A DNA stretch of 64,000 bases from Psychromonas sp. MB-3u-54 (GCF_002836415.1 NZ_PJBP01000185.1:1-64000); one strand, 5' to 3'; shown: positions 36,193-46,620, numbered from the stretch's first letter. The notes: a model not told the origin generated them from the sequence alone. Numbers and translations are program-made.

Positions 36193-38274
36193 GTGCTTAT
36201 AACGAATTATTACCCAACGCTAACTATATTTGATTATTTTACCGCGAGCGTTGAAATCACATTAGCCTTGACGGCCCTGGTTAAGGTAAAAAATTTAAAA
36301 ATAAAGCTGAGTTTTTTCCTCTTCGCGATTTTAACTGCAATCTGGCATATAACCCTCGCTGACAACCCATTTGACAGGTTTCCATCAAGTGACCAATTTC
36401 AACTTATTGAGATACTGCGCTATATAGGCTGGCCTTTAATCCTAATAAATCTGTTAATGTACTCACAAAAAAAAAGACTCCCCGCACATTGGCTTGCTTC
36501 AATGTATATCACTATTGTCGTGATTTTAGCCATCTTAATACAGAGTTTAAACAACCCATTAACGTCATTTATGCAGATGACATTATGGCTCTATATAAAA
36601 ATAATTCTCTGTTTAGCCGGTATAGTTATCGCGGAACAACTGCTCAGGCATGACCGTGCTAGCCGCGTTAGTAAGCTAGTGGCACTTGTTGCAATAACTC
36701 AACTTGCCTATGACATGCTCGTTTTTTTAAATATATTGCTTTTTGTCAGTGAAAACAACAGCTTGTGGTATGCCAGAGGCGTAATTAACAGCGCGACCTC
36801 ATTAATATTAGCACTTGCAATTATAATCTATCCTTTTCAACAACAACAAGAGAGTAAGTTTCAATTATCCCGGTCAATTATCATATTCAATACAAGCTTT
36901 ATATTAGCTGGAGTATTCCTTGTCTTTATGGCGCTTCTTGGCTTAGTCGTTAACCTTTTCAATGTTGAATGGGCAGAGGTTTCAAAAATACTTTTGTATG
37001 TTATGTCAATATTTTCCATAGTAGCACTGTCATTTCTTGAAAAATTCCGTCTACACACCACTGTTTGGATAAGCAAGAATTTCTTTATTAATAAATATGA
37101 TTATCAAAAACAATGGATCGAGCTAGATTCCCAACTTTCACAGAAAAGAGACGATAACAATAGCTATGAAATAGCACTCGCAACGATGACTTCGTTATTT
37201 AACTGTAGTAGTGGTGGGATTTGGCTTAAAGGGCAACAGTTTTATTCTCCAGTTGCATTAAAAAACCTTGAACTCCCATCATCACGGGCAATTGAAGCAA
37301 ATAACAGCCACTTTATACAACTGATGACTAAAGATGAATGGGTCTTTCAAACCCCCAAAAATACAGGCATTCATGATAAAAAAAATAATAAGTACTTACC
37401 TAAATGGTTTATAAATACGAATGATGCATGGACAATTATTCCACTCAATACTCATCAAGGATTAATTGGTTTTGCGGTACTTTGTAAAAAATCAGCTAAC
37501 ACCACCTTAACTTGGGAAGACTTGGACATATTGAAACTGACGGGTCGCCAAATAGGCAGCTATATTAGTAGCTATCAGGCATCGGAAAAGTTAATTCAAA
37601 ATCAACAGTTCGACCTATTTAATAAAATTACCGCTTTTGCAATCCACGATATAAAAAATCTTATAGCACAACAAGGTTTAATGCTTAATAACGCAGAAAA
37701 GTTCAAGCATCAACCTGAATTTGTTGATGATGTAATATTAACAATCAGTAACTCCGTTGAAAAAATGAATCAATTATTAGTGAAATTGCAGGGAGATCCA
37801 CATGGCAAGCTTGAATCTATCAATATAGAAAAACTGCTAGAAAATGCGATAGAAATGAATTCTTCCAGTCTCCCAACACCAATATTATCCGTAGTAAAAG
37901 GGGATCATGCGCTGGTGATGGCTGACAAAGATAAATTGCAAATGGCACTTTATCATTTAATTAAAAATGCACAGGATGCAACCGATGATAGTGGCACAAT
38001 TACAGTGAAATTAACCACTGAAAATGATGATTTATGGTTAGAAGTAAAGGACACAGGCAGCGGTATGGATGAGTCTTTTATTAAGGATGAATTATTTAAA
38101 CCCTTTTCCAGCACCAAACAAGATCAAGGAATGGGAATCGGCGCATATCAGATAAGAGAGCTCATTCATTCTTTACAAGGAGAGATCTTTATTGAAAGTA
38201 CAGTAAAAAAAGGCACTAAATTTTCAATTTACTTACCTTTGAATGGCACTAAAAAAGAAATCAACTACGCTTAA
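36193..38274 (+). CDS. prsK: PEP-CTERM system sensor histidine kinase PrsK
   Basis: 693 residues. Nine or so membrane helices (about 12-285) form an N-terminal sensor, followed by a GAF-like domain (about 320-460). A kinase core follows with His485 in FAIHDIKNLIAQQ, the N-box LIKNAQDATDD, DTGSGMDES and GMGIGAYQIREL. This is the architecture of PrsK, the kinase partnered with the sigma-54 activator PrsR in exosortase loci. The start is GTG with an AAGGAA binding site. What it senses is unknown; the large membrane sensor suggests an envelope or lipid-linked signal. PrsR is encoded at 42561, five genes later on the same strand. Confidence 0.92.
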   Translation: MLITNYYPTLTIFDYFTASVEITLALTALVKVKNLKIKLSFFLFAILTAIWHITLADNPFDRFPSSDQFQLIEILRYIGWPLILINLLMYSQKKRLPAHWLASMYITIVVILAILIQSLNNPLTSFMQMTLWLYIKIILCLAGIVIAEQLLRHDRASRVSKLVALVAITQLAYDMLVFLNILLFVSENNSLWYARGVINSATSLILALAIIIYPFQQQQESKFQLSRSIIIFNTSFILAGVFLVFMALLGLVVNLFNVEWAEVSKILLYVMSIFSIVALSFLEKFRLHTTVWISKNFFINKYDYQKQWIELDSQLSQKRDDNNSYEIALATMTSLFNCSSGGIWLKGQQFYSPVALKNLELPSSRAIEANNSHFIQLMTKDEWVFQTPKNTGIHDKKNNKYLPKWFINTNDAWTIIPLNTHQGLIGFAVLCKKSANTTLTWEDLDILKLTGRQIGSYISSYQASEKLIQNQQFDLFNKITAFAIHDIKNLIAQQGLMLNNAEKFKHQPEFVDDVILTISNSVEKMNQLLVKLQGDPHGKLESINIEKLLENAIEMNSSSLPTPILSVVKGDHALVMADKDKLQMALYHLIKNAQDATDDSGTITVKLTTENDDLWLEVKDTGSGMDESFIKDELFKPFSSTKQDQGMGIGAYQIRELIHSLQGEIFIESTVKKGTKFSIYLPLNGTKKEINYA

Positions 38275-38323
38275 AATCATTAACTTAGGGATAAACGTTC
38301 GTGAATGGACTTTAGAGGACAAA

Positions 38324-38932
38324 ATGATAAAAACTTTACTACTGACTTTGGCAATTTACATGCTGGCAGGTTGTTCTTCGACAGAACTACTTCACCATAT
38401 TGATTCTAAAGAGAGCATAACGACACCTGAATACAAAATAGGGGCAGGCGACCAGTTATCTATTAATGTTTGGAAAAACCCAGAATTATCATTAAGCGTC
38501 ACCGTTCGCCCCGATGGAAAAATATCAGTTCCATTGGTCGGCGATGCCCAAGCGGTTGGTCTTTCTGCAGTGGCGCTAGCGGCTGAGCTGAGCAATGACC
38601 TCACAAAGTTTATCCGCAGTCCGGAAGTCACCGTTATTGTAACCTCAGCGATGAGTGCCGAATTCCTCTCTCGAGTACGGATCACAGGCGCGGTGCAAAC
38701 ACCTCTATCTATCCCCTATAGAGAAGGAATGACAGTACTGGATTTACTTCTACAGGCTGGCAGTTTAACCCCTTTTGCTAAGGGTGATAGTGCCATTTTA
38801 TACCGAAAAACAGATAGTGGTATTAAACGTTATTCAATACATATGAACGGCATTATAAAAAAAGGTGATATATCGACTAATTACGAGTTAAGCCCATCAG
38901 ATATCATAATTGTCCCAGAGAGTATATTTTAA
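38324..38932 (+). CDS. Polysaccharide export lipoprotein (Wza-like)
   Basis: 202 residues from ATG 38324. This start is preferred to an upstream one inside prsK because TAGAGGA lies just before it and because it yields a perfect lipoprotein signal (MLAGCSS, lipobox Cys). The body has a poly-export/SLBB layout: YKIGAGDQLSINVWKNPELS, VRPDGKISVPLVGDAQAVGLS, then VRITGAVQTPLSIPYREGMTVLDLLLQAGS. This is the outer-membrane/periplasmic exporter of Wzy-dependent systems, short form as usual for exosortase EPS loci. It is followed by a chain-length protein after one base. Confidence 0.9.
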   Translation: MIKTLLLTLAIYMLAGCSSTELLHHIDSKESITTPEYKIGAGDQLSINVWKNPELSLSVTVRPDGKISVPLVGDAQAVGLSAVALAAELSNDLTKFIRSPEVTVIVTSAMSAEFLSRVRITGAVQTPLSIPYREGMTVLDLLLQAGSLTPFAKGDSAILYRKTDSGIKRYSIHMNGIIKKGDISTNYELSPSDIIIVPESIF

Positions 38933-38933
38933 C

Positions 38934-40499
38934 ATGGAAATTAATGAAATATTTAAATACATAGCAGCGGCATGGCAAGAAGTATGTCTGAGAAAATTCA
39001 AGGCAGCGTTACTTGTTACCCTGATTAGTTTTTCTATTTTAGCAATAGGAATATATAAGCCCTCAGTATTTCGTAGTGAGACCACTATTTTTGCTGATAC
39101 TCAAAATATAATCAAACCACTACTCGGTAAGCAAACCTCAATTACCAGCGTAAAACAAAGCAAAACGGCACAAGTTCGTGATGTTATATTCTCTCCTCGG
39201 CAATTAAATAAAGTGATTGATGCTGTATATGGAAAAAAGGCCTTTCCGACACCGCAGCTTTTAGCAGACAAGTGGGCCTCTTTACGGAAAAGCATCGACG
39301 TTGAGGGTCTGTCTGGCAACTATCTGAAAATATCTTATCAGGATGCGACCCCCGATATAACATTTCGCCTACTTAATGAAGTCGTATCATTATTTGTGGA
39401 GGATAGTGCAAATACCAAAAAAAATGAGAGCCGTAGTGCATATAATTTTATCGAGCAACAAGTTGTAAGTTATAAAGACCAGTTACTGTTAGCTGAAAAA
39501 AAATTAAAAATATTTAAATCCAGCCATTTAGATGGAACAGAATCAGAGGTGGAATCTCGAATATCACAGTTACGTAATGAAATTGAGGATATGAAGATTT
39601 TTCAAATGGAAAGCTTAACACGAATTTCCTCACTCAAAAATCAATTGAGATCACAAGATAAGTTTTCATCCAATGATTATGAGGCAGCTATTTATCACAA
39701 CCGACTTAAAGAGTTACGACAATATCTTGATAATCTGTTACTCAGCTACAAAGACGATTACCCTGAAGTCGCTGAAGTCAGATATCAGATTAGTGACATG
39801 GAAAAAAACATCACAAACTTATCCTTTAAAGAAAAAGACAAGTCTCAAATAGGGGCTGAATTTAACCCATTGTACCAAGAAATCAGTAGTAAATTATCGA
39901 CGGCACAAGTTTCACATAATACCATCGGAAATAGACTTAATGCCTTCAAAGTACTGCTCGAAGAAGCCTATGAGCGACGTAAACGTGTTGCCAACAACCA
40001 GGCGGAGCTTTCTGAATTAAACAGGGATTACAGTGTCATCAAAGGGCTTTATGAAGATATGCTTGCCAATAAAGAGAAAGCTAGATTATCAATGGTACTT
40101 GACATTGAGGGGCAAGGGGTTAATTACAAAGTTCAGGAACCGGCAAGCTATCCAACACTACCATCGGGTCCCCGCTTCCTACATTTTTTTATTGCGGGCC
40201 CTTTTCTAGGTTTCTTAGTCCTAGTTTCACTATTTTTAGTTAAAATACTGCTAGATAATAAAATCCGTTTTGCATCTCAACTTGCACAATTTACGAGTGT
40301 TCCACTTCTTATCAGTATTGATCATAAGCTTAACAGCCCTGAAAGAAACAAAAAAAGGTTAGCAAATATAACCTTTATTTTTGGTTTTCTCTTTGTTGCA
40401 AGTGTTTATGTCGGCATTGCCATTAGTCATCGCTATGACTACCCGATATCTGAACTATTTACGCCACTGTATTATCTATTAATGGAGCAGATAAGATGA
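38934..40499 (+). CDS. XrtA-associated chain-length determinant (Wzz/GumC-like)
   Basis: 521 residues from ATG 38934, one base after the exporter stop. A TTG eight codons earlier is possible but lies inside the exporter gene. Membrane helices lie at about 20-40 and 410-435, with a third near 470-490. Between them is a long periplasmic coiled-coil region (about 160-380, with SEVESRISQLRNEIEDMK) and the GNVR-like C-terminal block (RDYSVIKGLYEDMLANKEKARLS and the Pro-rich PTLPSGP before the helix). It controls polymer length and contacts the exporter. It lacks a fused kinase; the separate CpsD-like protein follows. Confidence 0.9.
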   Translation: MEINEIFKYIAAAWQEVCLRKFKAALLVTLISFSILAIGIYKPSVFRSETTIFADTQNIIKPLLGKQTSITSVKQSKTAQVRDVIFSPRQLNKVIDAVYGKKAFPTPQLLADKWASLRKSIDVEGLSGNYLKISYQDATPDITFRLLNEVVSLFVEDSANTKKNESRSAYNFIEQQVVSYKDQLLLAEKKLKIFKSSHLDGTESEVESRISQLRNEIEDMKIFQMESLTRISSLKNQLRSQDKFSSNDYEAAIYHNRLKELRQYLDNLLLSYKDDYPEVAEVRYQISDMEKNITNLSFKEKDKSQIGAEFNPLYQEISSKLSTAQVSHNTIGNRLNAFKVLLEEAYERRKRVANNQAELSELNRDYSVIKGLYEDMLANKEKARLSMVLDIEGQGVNYKVQEPASYPTLPSGPRFLHFFIAGPFLGFLVLVSLFLVKILLDNKIRFASQLAQFTSVPLLISIDHKLNSPERNKKRLANITFIFGFLFVASVYVGIAISHRYDYPISELFTPLYYLLMEQIR

Positions 40500-41248
40500 C
40501 AGTAATGCCTTTAGAAAAACAGGTCGCAGAGAGAAATAATCAACCACAGAACACCTCTGATGATAGTCGAAAACAAATTCGTAAAATGAGTGATGACCGG
40601 TTATTAACGTCCGATGAACTTGATACATTAAAAATAATTTATCCCGGTTGCCGGGATGAAAAATCGCTCAATGATTATCGTGAATTACGCACTAAACTAT
40701 TAAAAAAGGCTAATAACAAAAATTTTGTTTGCATGCTTTCGAGTACTAACAGAGGCTCGGGTACAACACATGTTGCTGTTAATTTAGCCGCTAGTATTGC
40801 CTTGGATCATAGAAAAACGGCATTAATTATTGATTGTAATAGTTACACGCCTTATTTGGATAACTACCTTAAAGAAAAACCAAAATTTGGCTTATCTAAT
40901 TTTCTTGAGGAAGATACTCAGGAAATAGAGGATATTATCTATCCGTCGGGTATCCGTCGAATAAGAATTATTCCTGCTGGATCTAAAACTGAACATGCCG
41001 CGGAAAATTTTTCATCGGAGAAGATGGAAAATTTCATAGAGATGGCCAAAAAACGCTATCCAGATCGTTTTATTATTCTCGATACCCCTCCTATTGGATA
41101 TTATGCTGAAAGCCAGATTTTAGCGTCAATTTGCGATATGGCTATTTTAGTCGTGCGCTATGGGCAGACAAGTGAATCACAAATTCAGACCGGCATTGAG
41201 TTAATCAGTAACGATAAACTTGCAGGCATCATTATTAACAAAAAATGA
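40496..41248 (+). CDS. CpsD/CapB-like ATPase, degenerate tyrosine autokinase
   Basis: 250 residues with the fold of bacterial tyrosine kinases that work with Wzz proteins. The P-loop reads SSTNRGSGTTHVAVNLA (82-98): the invariant Lys is Thr90. The Walker A' motif IIDCN (111-115) keeps Asp113 but has Asn for the second Asp. Walker B ILDTPP (Asp198) is intact. No Tyr cluster is seen at the C-terminus. It is therefore likely to bind nucleotide poorly and not autophosphorylate, acting perhaps as a structural partner of the chain-length protein. The ATG overlaps the previous stop codon by 4 bp (ATGA), so the pair is translationally coupled. Confidence 0.82.
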   Translation: MTVMPLEKQVAERNNQPQNTSDDSRKQIRKMSDDRLLTSDELDTLKIIYPGCRDEKSLNDYRELRTKLLKKANNKNFVCMLSSTNRGSGTTHVAVNLAASIALDHRKTALIIDCNSYTPYLDNYLKEKPKFGLSNFLEEDTQEIEDIIYPSGIRRIRIIPAGSKTEHAAENFSSEKMENFIEMAKKRYPDRFIILDTPPIGYYAESQILASICDMAILVVRYGQTSESQIQTGIELISNDKLAGIIINKK

Positions 41249-41255
41249 GATACTT

Positions 41256-42536
41256 ATGAATATAAACAAAATATCTACTCAATCATGTCCAGGTATCTTT
41301 TTTTTTGCTTTGTTATTTCAAGCTCATGCCGCGGTATCAGCAACTGATGAGCAAAGCTCATTTGTGGAAATTGGAGCTGGTTATACGGTGAGTGACAACA
41401 TTTATAAATCAGCCGATAGCAAAAAGACAGGCAGCTCAGCGACGGCTGATATGTCACTGGGCTACAAACAAACATTTACAACTACTGATATTGCACTTAA
41501 TTATTACACCGAATATACGCAAGAAAATGAAAAGGCATTACAAAACGATAATTATTGGACGGGTAATGCATTAATTTCACAGCAAGTTTTCAATAAAAAC
41601 CTACTTTTTAACCTTGAGCATACACGCCGGCGTTATCTTATCGATCCAAGCCAAGCTGATGATAATAATCAGAATGAAAATGATTTTTTGAAAGCTGGCT
41701 TGCAGTGGTCTATTCCTTATTCAAATAGAACTACCTTTATGCTTGGTGCAGATCACACAGAAACTTGGTTTGCGGGAAATAGTGCAACGAGTGACAGCAA
41801 TAGCAATCAAGGACTGCTTAGCTGGCAATATGCTCTCAGTGAGAAGGCCCAAGTTGAGGTAAGCTATTCTGGCAGCGAAAAAAAGTTTGATAATTTTAAT
41901 GAGAGATACAGACAAAAAAAACTAGACACAAAATTAACACGGAGTTATCTATTAGGAACCTACTCGCTGAATATAGGGGAAACATGGGTTGACAGTCGAA
42001 GTGAGCAAAATAATGGAGAACATTATGGATTCACTATTAATGCACAAATTAGAAAGCATTTATTTACTTTCAACTCATCTAAAACACTTACCGATTCATC
42101 TCGAGAGTTCGAAACAGCTGAGCCCATAGCCTTTGTGGAAAATACATTGTTTTGGTATACATATTTATCATTAGAACATCAATATATAATGCTGAATGAT
42201 AACTTGGTAAGTAACCTACGTTTTGACTTCCAGCGTAGTGAACAATTGACCGCCATAGACGAGCTTGATGTTGAAGATAAATATGGCGCTTTCGGCGAAC
42301 TGACATGGTCATTAACCGAAAGTTTAAGCTCTAGTTTATCGGTCAGTTATTACAGAACAAATCTAACCAGCAGTGCAATAAAAAAAGTGACTGAAGCAGA
42401 AGTCTCCGCAAAATATAATTTAACTCCATCACTGTATATAAAGCTTAGCGCCGCTTTTGAAAAACAAGACGATATGCAGAACACCTCTGGTTATAAAGAG
42501 CAATACTATACAAGCAGAATTGCATATAGATACTAA
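41256..42536 (+). CDS. Outer-membrane beta-barrel protein of the EPS export system (EpsL-like)
   Basis: 426 residues from ATG 41256, 7 bp after the CpsD-like gene. A signal peptide ends around Ala-His-Ala or Val-Ser-Ala (about residue 25-29). The body is a run of alternating, aromatic-rich beta strands (for example VEIGAGYTVSDNIYKS, ATADMSLGYKQTFTTTDIAL, RSYLLGTYSLNIGETW) with acidic loops. It ends in YTSRIAYRY, a terminal aromatic of the kind recognised by the BAM machinery. Proteins of this size and place in exosortase loci are thought to form or assist the outer-membrane secretion channel, since the exporter lipoprotein is the short form. The exact role is inference. Confidence 0.82.
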   Translation: MNINKISTQSCPGIFFFALLFQAHAAVSATDEQSSFVEIGAGYTVSDNIYKSADSKKTGSSATADMSLGYKQTFTTTDIALNYYTEYTQENEKALQNDNYWTGNALISQQVFNKNLLFNLEHTRRRYLIDPSQADDNNQNENDFLKAGLQWSIPYSNRTTFMLGADHTETWFAGNSATSDSNSNQGLLSWQYALSEKAQVEVSYSGSEKKFDNFNERYRQKKLDTKLTRSYLLGTYSLNIGETWVDSRSEQNNGEHYGFTINAQIRKHLFTFNSSKTLTDSSREFETAEPIAFVENTLFWYTYLSLEHQYIMLNDNLVSNLRFDFQRSEQLTAIDELDVEDKYGAFGELTWSLTESLSSSLSVSYYRTNLTSSAIKKVTEAEVSAKYNLTPSLYIKLSAAFEKQDDMQNTSGYKEQYYTSRIAYRY

Positions 42537-42560
42537 CGAATTAATTTTTAAGGAATTATT

Positions 42561-43922
42561 TTGTCAATAAACGAGACCAAAACATTATTAATTGTTGAAG
42601 ATGACATAGGACTGCAAACGCAGCTTAAATGGCACTTTTCTGATTACAGTGTTGTTGTCGCAGCAAGCTTGAAGAATGCAATTGCTGCTATTCGTTTACA
42701 TGAACCACAAGTAATAGTGCAAGATTTAGGCTTACCCCCTGATCCTGATGGTGTGACAGAAGGTTTTTCTTTACTGCAGCAAGCCCTATCTATCAATCCA
42801 CATATGAAGTTAATTGTGATGACTGGCAATGATTGTAATGAACATGCCTTAAAAGCGGTCAGCCTTGGTGCATATGATTTTTACAGTAAACCGGTAAATC
42901 CTGATACCTTGGCGCTTATCGTACAACGTGCATTTCATATGCACCAACTTGAAACCAAAAATAGAATTTTTAATTTCTCTACAAGCAGTCATCTTGAAGG
43001 GCTAATTACCGCAGATGAACGCATGTTAAAGGTTTGTAAACTAATCGAAAAAGTTGCCCCCACTAGCGCAGCTTGCTTACTTTTAGGTGAAAGTGGTACC
43101 GGTAAGGAGGTATTAGCAAAATCACTGCATGCATTAAGCGCACGTAATGAACATCCCTTTGTTGCCATTAACTGCGCAGCGCTACCTGAAAATTTATTTG
43201 AAAGTGAACTGTTTGGCTATGAAAAAGGTGCATATACAGGGGCTATAAAAAGTACACTGGGTAAATTAGAACTGGCAAATGGTGGAACAATATTTCTTGA
43301 TGAAATAGGTGAAATGCCGATATTATTACAAGCCAAGTTACTGCGCTTCCTGCAAGAAAAAGTAATTGAACGTATTGGCGGTCGAAAGTTAATCCACCTG
43401 GACACCCGGATTATTTGCGCTACTAATAGAAATTTAGAAGAGATGATGGCTAGTGGTGAATTCCGCGAAGATCTCTATTACCGAATAGCAGAGATACAAA
43501 TAGATATCCCTCCATTAAGAGAGCGAGGCTCCGATAAAGTCCTATTAGCACGCTATCTGCTTCAAAAGTACTCTCAAAAAGAAAACCTAAAAGTCACCGG
43601 CTTTACTGAACATGCCATTAATGCAATAGAAGCGTATTCATGGCCCGGTAATATCCGTGAACTTAGCAATAAAATAACACGTGCCGCAATTATGTGTGAA
43701 CAAAAAAATATAACAGCAGAAGATATCGGATTAAAATCACCTGACAGCAGCCCACTTAGCTTAAAAATGATTAGAGAAAGTGCTGAAATAAACGCATTAA
43801 AAACAACACTTAATGCAACTGATAATAATATTTCAGCTGCAGCAAAATTACTTGGCATAACTAGACCCACACTCTATGACTTAATGAAAAAGCATCATTT
43901 AAATACAAATCCCCCCCTGTAA
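42561..43922 (+). CDS. prsR: PEP-CTERM system sigma-54 response regulator PrsR
   Basis: 453 residues. A receiver domain has phosphoacceptor Asp55 in VIVQDLGLPP and Lys110 in FYSKP. A AAA+ sigma-54 interaction domain has GESGTGKE at 176-183 and GAYTGA at 223-228, the GAFTGA loop that touches sigma-54. It ends in a Fis-type helix-turn-helix (NNISAAAKLLGITRPTLYDLMKKH). TTG start with an AAGGAATT binding site. Partner of PrsK. The regulator presumably acts on the -24/-12 promoter found 3.2 kb downstream before the PEP-CTERM gene. It is followed by prsT after 43 bp. Confidence 0.94.
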   Translation: MSINETKTLLIVEDDIGLQTQLKWHFSDYSVVVAASLKNAIAAIRLHEPQVIVQDLGLPPDPDGVTEGFSLLQQALSINPHMKLIVMTGNDCNEHALKAVSLGAYDFYSKPVNPDTLALIVQRAFHMHQLETKNRIFNFSTSSHLEGLITADERMLKVCKLIEKVAPTSAACLLLGESGTGKEVLAKSLHALSARNEHPFVAINCAALPENLFESELFGYEKGAYTGAIKSTLGKLELANGGTIFLDEIGEMPILLQAKLLRFLQEKVIERIGGRKLIHLDTRIICATNRNLEEMMASGEFREDLYYRIAEIQIDIPPLRERGSDKVLLARYLLQKYSQKENLKVTGFTEHAINAIEAYSWPGNIRELSNKITRAAIMCEQKNITAEDIGLKSPDSSPLSLKMIRESAEINALKTTLNATDNNISAAAKLLGITRPTLYDLMKKHHLNTNPPL

Positions 43923-43965
43923 TACTGGCTGTATATTAAAGCCGATTTGAATAGGTAAGATAAAT

Positions 43966-46608
43966 ATGAAATTAAAAGTGTTTAACCTTCAAATAAACAA
44001 AGCATTAACAATATCAATGCTTGCAGCAACTGTCTTTCTTTCTGCTTGCGGAGAATCAAAAGAGATACAGAAGAGCACAAACAAAGATGCCTACCTTGCA
44101 CAGGGACAATCATATCTTGACGCATACCAATTTAAAGCTGCATATCGCGCTGCCAATGATGCGATTAAAATAGATCCAGACAGTATTGATGGTTATTTGA
44201 TTATAGCAAAGATCAACCAGGAATCAGGACAACCATTAGAAAGTGTTAAATTGCTTGAATCTTTTCCAGGTATTAAAAATATTGAATATTATTTTGCACT
44301 GCTAGATGCTTATCAACAATCTGGAAAAACAGTCTCAGCTCAAAGCCTAATCGAGCAGCAGACAGAAATTTTACAAAGCAAACCTCAACGTTTGCAGTTT
44401 GTAAAAGCACAACAGTTACTTTTTAGTAATAATTTACAACAGGCAAAGATAGCCTTTACAGAATCATTAAAAAATCCAGATTATAAAATTGATAGCATGC
44501 TTGCACTTGCAAAAATTGAAGCTCTCTCAGACAATCATAGCTCAGCCTTGACTACTCTTGATGAAATTATTAAATTAGAACCAAACAACACCGAAGCACT
44601 CTTCCTTAAAAGTATGATTTACATTAAAAGCGAGGATCTTGCTAATGCCGAGAAGTCACTATCGGAAACTTTAGCCGTTCTCCCAACTAGCGACATTTTT
44701 ACCTCTCAACGTATCCAGATTATTCAAAGCTTGGCGAATGTTCTAACCCAACAAGGCCGTAGTTCAGAAGCTCTGATATACACACGTATTCTATCTGAGG
44801 AATTTCCCGGAGCAGAGTCCGTTTCAATGCAGTATACACGAGCACTTGAACTATTTGAAAATCAACAGTTTGCAACAGCTAAAGAGTTATTATTAGAAAT
44901 ATTAGATAATAATCCCGGACACCAAAAATCAGCCACTTTATTAGCCTTGATTTTCTACAATGAAGGAAATCCTGAAAGTGCAGAAAAATACTTAGCCGAT
45001 TTTATCGATCCGGAAATATCCCCAATTAAACTCACTGAGTTGTATATGGCCACTCAATTGCAGCAAAACAAAGCAGAGGAAGTCTTAAACTTACTCAAAA
45101 ACATACCAGAAAAAAGCAGAAATGTTGATACTTGGGTGCTTTATGCAAATGCGGCAATACAACAGAAAGAGTTTGCAACAGCCAAAATGGCGATTGATAA
45201 AGCTAAATTATTAGCACCGCAATCAATTCGTCTCGCATTAACAGAAAGTTTTTATTATAACAGTTTACCTGAGCCGCAAGCAGAAAAAGCATTAGCCTTA
45301 ATTTATGTTGTTTTGTCTTCTCATCCCGAAAATAATACATTACAGATGTTATATCTTCGTCAACTGCTTACTTTTAAAAAATTCACGGAAGCGGATAAGT
45401 ATGTTACTAATTTAAAAAGCATGTATAGCGACAATACCGATACGCAATTAATTGTGGCAAACTACTATATTTATCAAAACAAATCAGTCGAAGCTAGAAA
45501 AATAATAGAAAAGATTCTGGCATTGGAAAACAACCATCTCCAAGCACTTTATAGTCTGGTCAAAATCAACCAAATCGAAAAAAATTGGCTAGCAACATTG
45601 GATAATTACAAACAAATCATCAGCTATTATCCGACGGAAATTACGCCTTATACCGGTATTGTTAACAGCTTGATAGAGCAGCAAAAAGATCCGTTAAAGG
45701 CGGCCAACTATCTACCCAAAAATCATGAAGCCAGCCTGTTAGCATTAACGCTGGCAAATTTAACCCTGCAACAGAATAAGCTTGACTTGGCAACGGGTTA
45801 TGCGGAGGAAGCAGGGAATGAACTGCCGCAAAAATATCAAACAAGTCTTAATAAATTAACCGTACGACTTAATTTATTAAAGGCGAGTAAAGCTTTCGCA
45901 GAAAATGACTATTCGAAAGCCAAAGAAATACTGATCACAACACTTAAGCAAGAACCCGAAAATATTACGTTGTTAAGCTTGCTAACTGATATTGAAATCC
46001 GCTTAGCGCAATATATTGAAGCGGAAAAAACCACAGATAACATTGCCAAAATTTCACCAAAGAGCTCTTTAGCAACAAGATTGCATGCAGGCATATTCGT
46101 AGCACAAGAAAAGCCGCAACAAGCCATTAATTTATTAACGGCTTACTGGCAAAAAACAAAAGATGAACAACTTGCAGAGCAACTGTATCTATTGTTGGGA
46201 AATAATAATTCAGAAAAAGCGGCGGTTTTTCTTAGTGAATGGCAGCAAGCATTTCCCAAAAGCCTAGCGGCAATACGCTATCAAGCGATTAATTTGCAAA
46301 ATAATGGCAACAAAGAGCAAGCTCTACAGGTCTATGATGCACAACTAAAACAAGCACCGAATGATGTTGTCAGCTTAAACAACGCCGCCTGGTTGTATTT
46401 TGAACAAGGCAACCCTATTGCCATCAGCTTAGCGGAGAAGGCATATAAATTAATGCCTGACAATGCTGCCATTTTAGATACTTACGGCTGGATTTTATAT
46501 AAAAATGGAGAACGACAGCAGGGCAAACAGTTAATTGAAAAAGCCATACGATTATCTCCAGATGAGCCAGAGATTAAATCTCACTTATTGGAAATAAATA
46601 ACCAATAA
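43966..46608 (+). CDS. prsT: PEP-CTERM system TPR-repeat lipoprotein PrsT
   Basis: 880 residues. Lipoprotein signal with lipobox LSAC (Cys28), then TPR units along almost the whole chain (for example AYLAQGQSYLDAYQFKAAYR, ALAKIEALSDNHSSALTTLD, LNNAAWLYFEQGN, ILDTYGWILYKNGERQQG), giving a superhelical scaffold in the periplasm. Size, lipid anchor and position right after prsR match PrsT of exosortase systems. It is thought to help polymer or PEP-CTERM protein delivery through the envelope; the biochemical role is not established. A hairpin terminator follows 13 bp after the stop. Confidence 0.92.
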   Translation: MKLKVFNLQINKALTISMLAATVFLSACGESKEIQKSTNKDAYLAQGQSYLDAYQFKAAYRAANDAIKIDPDSIDGYLIIAKINQESGQPLESVKLLESFPGIKNIEYYFALLDAYQQSGKTVSAQSLIEQQTEILQSKPQRLQFVKAQQLLFSNNLQQAKIAFTESLKNPDYKIDSMLALAKIEALSDNHSSALTTLDEIIKLEPNNTEALFLKSMIYIKSEDLANAEKSLSETLAVLPTSDIFTSQRIQIIQSLANVLTQQGRSSEALIYTRILSEEFPGAESVSMQYTRALELFENQQFATAKELLLEILDNNPGHQKSATLLALIFYNEGNPESAEKYLADFIDPEISPIKLTELYMATQLQQNKAEEVLNLLKNIPEKSRNVDTWVLYANAAIQQKEFATAKMAIDKAKLLAPQSIRLALTESFYYNSLPEPQAEKALALIYVVLSSHPENNTLQMLYLRQLLTFKKFTEADKYVTNLKSMYSDNTDTQLIVANYYIYQNKSVEARKIIEKILALENNHLQALYSLVKINQIEKNWLATLDNYKQIISYYPTEITPYTGIVNSLIEQQKDPLKAANYLPKNHEASLLALTLANLTLQQNKLDLATGYAEEAGNELPQKYQTSLNKLTVRLNLLKASKAFAENDYSKAKEILITTLKQEPENITLLSLLTDIEIRLAQYIEAEKTTDNIAKISPKSSLATRLHAGIFVAQEKPQQAINLLTAYWQKTKDEQLAEQLYLLLGNNNSEKAAVFLSEWQQAFPKSLAAIRYQAINLQNNGNKEQALQVYDAQLKQAPNDVVSLNNAAWLYFEQGNPIAISLAEKAYKLMPDNAAILDTYGWILYKNGERQQGKQLIEKAIRLSPDEPEIKSHLLEINNQ

Positions 46609-46620
46609 ATGAAAACTTAT

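Noticed and set aside
38243-38323. N-terminal extension of the export lipoprotein
   Set aside because: It overlaps prsK and would bury the lipoprotein signal. The ATG at 38324 has its own binding site and gives a normal lipobox.
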